DNA of 64,000 nt, taken from positions 26,428,527-26,492,526 of the forward strand of contig NC_083646.1 of NCBI RefSeq assembly GCF_963576545.1, written 5' to 3'. Source of the stretch: Limanda limanda (lineage: Eukaryota > Chordata > Actinopteri > Pleuronectiformes > Pleuronectidae). Below are positions 59,125-64,000 of the stretch, piece after piece. The position numbers were made by a program, and so were the translations under genes. The notes under the pieces were generated by a model that was given only the letters and a program-made list of their open reading frames with translations, made no database searches and was not told where the DNA came from. Position 1 is the first letter of the stretch; every line of letters begins with the position of its first letter.

Positions 59125-60469
59125 TAAGTATCTGCATCCATGTGTCTTCGTTATTATTTATACTCATATATTGCGTTCCTGTGTGCTGTTTTGTTATTAA
59201 AGCGGTGCCACAATTTACACAGAGGGGCCAATCATGTGTCCAACATCAATGCAGAGTATATAACACAATATATTATGAACATTGTGTTCTTCAAAAAAAG
59301 TTACATTAGAAATATCAACAAATAGTTTATCTCCTTACGTGAATATCAACAGTAAAAACATTGGATTTTCTTTATTAACCTTCTTTTTTTTAAGTTGAGC
59401 AAATGTCCATGGCTTGAAATGTGATATTTACAAGTGTCAATCACTATTATTATTATGTATTATGTAATACGTTATTTCCGTCTGAAGGGACTATAGAAAT
59501 CAGGATTAGAAGCAGATGCAGTAAACAGCCAGTCCAGTGATCACACTGAATCTGATATAATGATGAGAAGGTGTTTATCATCACTTTGTGTTGACCAACA
59601 AACTGAGTGTGTTTCACCGGGATGTGAGGGGGGCTCGCCAGGGCGGGGTCATTCATACTGGAGGAGACAATAGGCCTGTCGTATCAAGCTGCCAGCAGGC
59701 AATACATCAATACCGGAAATTGTCCAAGTTTGTCTTAAAAATAAAAGCACTGAATTTATTTCATGGGATTCATTGTGTTCATAGTGCCAGCTCCCATTTA
59801 CCAAATGTGTTACAGAATATTTAAGAATAGAACAAGTGACTCAACTCACATTCATTCATTTGCACATTGTAAAACTTTGATCACATTTTTAAATTGCAGT
59901 TAATTTTTTTCCAGAATATAGATTTCATGCTTAAGTATAACAATATAGTAGTGACTAAGATTTAATACCAAATTATATGAAAGTGCTTGTTTGAACATGT
60001 TATAATCAGTAATTAGCATCTAACGTCTTAACCGAAGGCAACTCTGTGAGCAGAGACAAGCAGCCACACCCACTTTGAAAATGATAGAGCTGCAATATTT
60101 GTCAATTAGTTAATCACTCAACTGTATGAATTTTAACTGATAACTATTGAGATAAAACCTGAATTTCTTTGACTTATTTTATAGGCAAAAGGAAAAAATA
60201 TATTATTTCCTGCCTCATATAACTGTAGGGCCATGCAGTCTGAGCTTCAGGAGTTTATATTAGTGTAAGGTTGTAATAATGAGAATAATGTGAATAATAT
60301 GTGTCACAGCTGTTGAGCAACGGATGTTCAGTAACTTTCTGCTGCCAAGAAAAGTAATTCAGTCTTGGGCCCTCGCCATTGGTCCACTGGCAAACAATAT
60401 TAAATCAACAGCCAGGCAACTCAGTATCACATGTATCCACTGCCTAACCTCTAAGCCCATGTCAATAAT

Positions 60470-60650
60470 TGTATTAAATCTTGTTACTACATTTTAACCA
60501 ACAGCATGCAAACGGCCCATATCACTCCAATGGCCTCCCTGCATTGGCTGCCTTTAAGTTTAGGATTTATATTAAGATTATTTCATAACTTTTTAAGCTC
60601 AGCACGGTCTTGCCCCCATGCAGTTATATCATGGAGCTACTAACTATATT
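60470..60650 (+). mobile_element. LINE fragment (C-terminal reverse-transcriptase ORF tail)
   Basis: 'catatcactccaatggcctc', 'cctgcattggctgcctttaa' and 'tcagcacggtcttgccccca' translate to the HITP-LASLHWLPL ... L-ARSCPHAV pattern seen near the end of fish L2/Rex-type LINE ORFs. It is short and degenerate. Confidence 0.55.
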
Positions 60651-60909
60651 ATTATTGTTGTTGTTGTAATAACTCCCAAAAAATCAACTCAACCCAGGTT
60701 CAACATGACCATTTATTTTGAAATGTGAGACCGGATGTCAGGTTGTAGTGTTCCTGACTCTCTTGACGTCGCTCTCCAAAACCAGCAAAGGAAAGTGAAG
60801 CCGGCGCCGAGCATCGTTCAGGAGACGGAGGGTGTCTCCATGTTCGCCCCTGCCGGCTCTCTGGAGGAGCAGTAGCCGCCATGTCGTAGACCCCCCGCCG
60901 GGCGGGTGG

Positions 60910-60957
60910 ATGAAGCCTATAGGGGAGCGCAGCAAGGAGGACGCGGGGCGGCTGTAA
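60910..60957 (+). promoter_or_regulatory. faxc: Upstream ORF (15 codons) in the FAXC 5' leader
   Basis: The ATG at 60910 is followed by 14 sense codons and TAA (60955-60957), ending 15 nt before the FAXC ATG. If it is within the mature leader it could lower FAXC translation. Confidence 0.45.
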
Positions 60958-61233
<276 letters not shown>

Positions 61234-62119
61234 TAGGAGTCTGTCTCAGCTGCCTGTCTGTACCGCAGCACTCATCCCACCTGCTGCCAGGGACCGGCGG
61301 GGATGAGCTGCCGTTATTCTGGGTGTAGAGCTGCGTCCCCGCGGGGTGTCGATCCACAGATCTCGCGGTCGTTGCTGTGGTTTCACTCCCTGTTTTCCTC
61401 CTTCCAAGGACGCGACAGGAGAAGGAGAGGAAAATAAATAAATAAAGAAGAAGTCACGAGTCGGCTCATGTGCCAGCGCGCACCTGAGCGCGTAAAAACA
61501 ACGCAGAGCTGTGAGTCAGAGGGACCTTTAATGAACCGTGCGCCCAGCTGCTGCATGGAGAGCAACACAAACACACCGCGGATGAATGGGATGTGATCAG
61601 TCCCTGCGGCGGAGCGGTGATCAGCAGGACTAGTGTTAGTGCGCCTGTCAGAGCAGGGGATGGGGATTATTTTGGGCCGGTCATTGCAGGAGAGTAATAA
61701 GTACATCCTGTCACAGTGGCCTGGCTGTTCCTGCTTTCACTCACCCTCCCCCGTCATAATCTGAGTAACATCCTATATGCCGTGCCGCTGCCGCTGCTGC
61801 TGGATCACGTGCTGGAGACTGAGGCCCGTGCCCGCAGCCTCATGCCATGTGATGTGTTGTTGGCACTGCAGCTTCTGCCACACTAGCTGTTATTCTTCTG
61901 GGAGAAATCAGTTCATGTCTGCAGGGTCCTGTAAACGAGAGGGCCCGCTGGGGGGAGATTTCAGCACCACACTGAAGTGGACAGAGGCAGAAAGGGGCAG
62001 AGCTGCCACAGGATTTGTTTTTGGTTCCAGCAGCATCCTGAAGCTGCTCCATGAGACAACAATACATTTTGTACACTCTGTACTGGGTGTATTGTGTAGT
62101 AGCACTGAGGAATATGGAG

Positions 62120-62556
62120 GTGAAATCAGTCTAATGCATTACATGTATTTATATAGCACTTTTCCGGTTTTATCGACCTCTCAAAGTGCTTCAAAGTACA
62201 AGCCACATTCACCCATACACATTCACACGCTGCACTCTTTCTATCGCACCATTCATACAATGTTTGCACTGTTGTCAAGGGCAGATTTGGGTTCAGTATC
62301 TTCGGCTGTGGCTGAGGGAGAGCAGTGGTCTTCCAACCAGAAGGTCGGCGATTCGATCCCAGTGTTCCTCAACTGCATGCCGAAGTGTCCTTGGGCAAGA
62401 TACTGAACCCTGAATGGCCCCTCATAGAAAAAAGTGCTGCCAATAGATGCACTGTATGAATGTGTGTGTGAATGGAAATAATTTTTACTTTAAAGGGCTT
62501 TGAGAGGTGATCAAGACTAGAGAAGAGCTATATAAATACAGAGCATTTACTATTTT
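62120..62556 (+). mobile_element. tRNA-derived SINE-like element
   Basis: A tRNA-like core 'gctgtggctgagggagagca' (A-box-like) and 'ggtcggcgattcgatcccag' (B-box-like) lies at about 62304-62365. It is followed by 'tgccgaagtgtccttgggca' and the tail 'agaagagctatataaataca'. The upstream part 'tgtatttatatagcactttt' is another common teleost module. This is not a functional tRNA, because no acceptor stem pairing is evident. Confidence 0.75.
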
Positions 62557-62570
62557 ATCTTGCCCTGCGA

Positions 62571-62655
62571 CACTTTGGCATTAAGACTGGGATCGAACCA
62601 CCGACTCTCTGGTTAGTGGGCGACCCTCTCTTTCTCCTGAGCCACAGCCACCCAT
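62571..62655 (-). mobile_element. Inverted tRNA-like SINE head
   Basis: On the minus strand it reads 'ggtggctgtggctcaggaga', then 'gtcgcccactaaccagagag' and 'tcggtggttcgatcccagtc'. This is the same module as at 62304-62365 but in the opposite direction, about 210 bp away. Confidence 0.75.
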
Positions 62656-63454
62656 TATGAGATAAACAACTTTCACCACTCTAAACAAAACCTGATACGG
62701 CCAGTCTAGTAAAGCATGTGTTTGTTGACATTTACTTTATTTACACATGCTCAAATACAAATTTCATAATATATGCAGAATAGGCTATATATTTGAGGCT
62801 AAAGGAAAAACCCTGAAGATTTAGTGGAAAACAGGATGACAATGCATCCACAGGGTCCAAGGGGTCACAATGGTTTGTTAGGAAGGACAGTTATATGCCT
62901 TTCAACAAGTAAATCACCTATGGGAGGTTTTGGACTGATGTACTCTCATCATTAAACAGGAAAATTTAGGAAAAAGTTTGGTGTCAATCCCTTCAGTATA
63001 TGTCTGTGCTACAAATTCAGCTTGGATATGTGATGCAGGTGAGAAAATACAGTCCATAAACCTTTGTTTTTAATAAATGAAGACATGTTTTAAATATATA
63101 TGCAATATGTATCGATCAAGTCAGATAAGATTAGGAAGAGTCACATTAAACCTCAATCAAAAATGTTTTAAGATCTCAATTCATCCCTGAAGATCCCTGT
63201 TGTAAATCCTAGTAGGGAAGATAATTCTTCTGTTGTTTTTTAACTATTTTACAACACAGTTTTAACAAGAATCACAAGAAATCTCGGGCAAATCCTCCCA
63301 CCCAACAACTAATAAAACAATAGAAAAACCCCACAAGCCTCCATACTGCTCGTACGATTTCATCCAAGTGACGACAAGCTCCGACATTCAAATTTGACTC
63401 GAAACGAGGTTCATTACAAGCTTCATTTTGAGTGTTTGAGTCATGTTTTGTCGA

Positions 63455-63545
63455 CTCAAACACTTCACCCACCCTTCCATCAGCATTGTGGTTAGTAGAT
63501 AATGAGTCAATTTTCATTTCTGGGTGAACTATCCCTTTAAGAGAA
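63455..63545 (-). repeat. Dispersed repeat family C, reverse copy (partial)
   Basis: The end 'gggtgaactatccctttaag' is the reverse complement of the family start 'cttaaagggatagttcaccc'. It shares the 'cacttcacccacccttccat' module with 19574-19770. Confidence 0.65.
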
Positions 63546-63689
63546 GTGTGATGACTCATCAAGTAATTCACTGTAATTCTAAACGAAGTTATTCATCCCA
63601 CTCAGCTCATTGGAAACAGTGATGCAGAAAATCACTATGAACAGTTTGTTACATATAGACATATTTCATTTCTTCATCCAGAATTTATT

Positions 63690-63860
63690 TTACTATACAA
63701 ATAAAATTGTGATATAAGGTATTTTTGGATGGATCATGGATCTTGATGAAAAAAAAATGGCAGGTTGAGGGGACTGATATATATGAGTGTGTGGAATTTG
63801 GTACATATCCAAATGAAACTCCAGATCTAATGAATTTAAATGTGGTTTTAAATTGAGAGA
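63690..63860 (-). repeat. Dispersed repeat family A, copy 8 (reverse)
   Basis: 'ggaatttggtacatatccaa' and 'atgaaactccagatctaatg' are the reverse complement of the family words 'ttagatctggattt ... ggatctgcaccaaatt'. It is the only copy in reverse orientation. Confidence 0.65.
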
Positions 63861-63869
63861 TAACATCAG

Positions 63870-63893
63870 AGAGAGAGAGAGAGAGAGGGAGAG
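63870..63893. repeat. (GA)n microsatellite
   Basis: About 9-11 GA units with one GGGA interruption. Confidence 0.88.
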
Positions 63894-64000
63894 ATAGTAA
63901 CATGTAGTTTAATAAATATGAGGGCAGAGAGACGGAAAGAAGTGCTCAGTGCATCAAGGGAGTTCCCCCAGCAGTCTAGACCTATAGCAGCATAACGAAG

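Noticed and set aside
62304..62365. tRNA gene
   Set aside because: Only box-like motifs of a SINE are present; no full cloverleaf or acceptor stem.

Overview
The window is nuclear DNA of a ray-finned fish, most likely a percomorph teleost. It has GT-AG split genes with vertebrate-type proteins, long AT-rich introns, many CA/TG microsatellites, and several short interspersed repeats of kinds common in teleosts. Five genes can be read. In order they are the 5' part of TSTD3 (minus strand), then complete USP45, complete PNISR, complete COQ3 and the first coding exon of FAXC (all plus strand). From memory, human 6q16.2 has the same order and relative orientation, so this is a conserved vertebrate synteny block. 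No virus, CRISPR array, operon or bacterial feature was seen.

Layout. Positions 1-595: two TSTD3 exons on the minus strand. 596-2405: shared head-to-head promoter region and USP45 5' UTR. 2406-34973: USP45, 17 coding exons, 810 aa, with two very large introns (9.0 and 7.6 kb) that hold transposon remains. 34974-41.6 kb: intergenic DNA rich in repeats. 42230-48640: PNISR, 11 coding exons, 829 aa. 49616-58008: COQ3, 6 coding exons, 332 aa. 58.8-59.1 kb: a GC-rich exon-like block of unknown identity. 60973-61232: FAXC exon 1. 61233-64000: FAXC intron 1.

Exon joins were made by hand from reading frame, splice sites and remembered human proteins. Every join keeps phase, and each of the three complete genes gives an open frame ending in one stop. 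The genes are neighbours by ancestry and do not form a pathway. USP45 is a nuclear deubiquitinase, PNISR an SR-related nuclear protein, COQ3 a mitochondrial ubiquinone methyltransferase, TSTD3 a predicted mitochondrial rhodanese-like protein, and FAXC a failed-axon-connections homolog.

I did not find a clearly new biological system. The most useful leads are the orphan CpG-rich exon upstream of FAXC, the (GT)93 tract that starts at base 6 of COQ3 intron 3, an intronic poly(A) signal in PNISR, two near-perfect hairpins, and several terminal-inverted-repeat elements inside introns and intergenic DNA.
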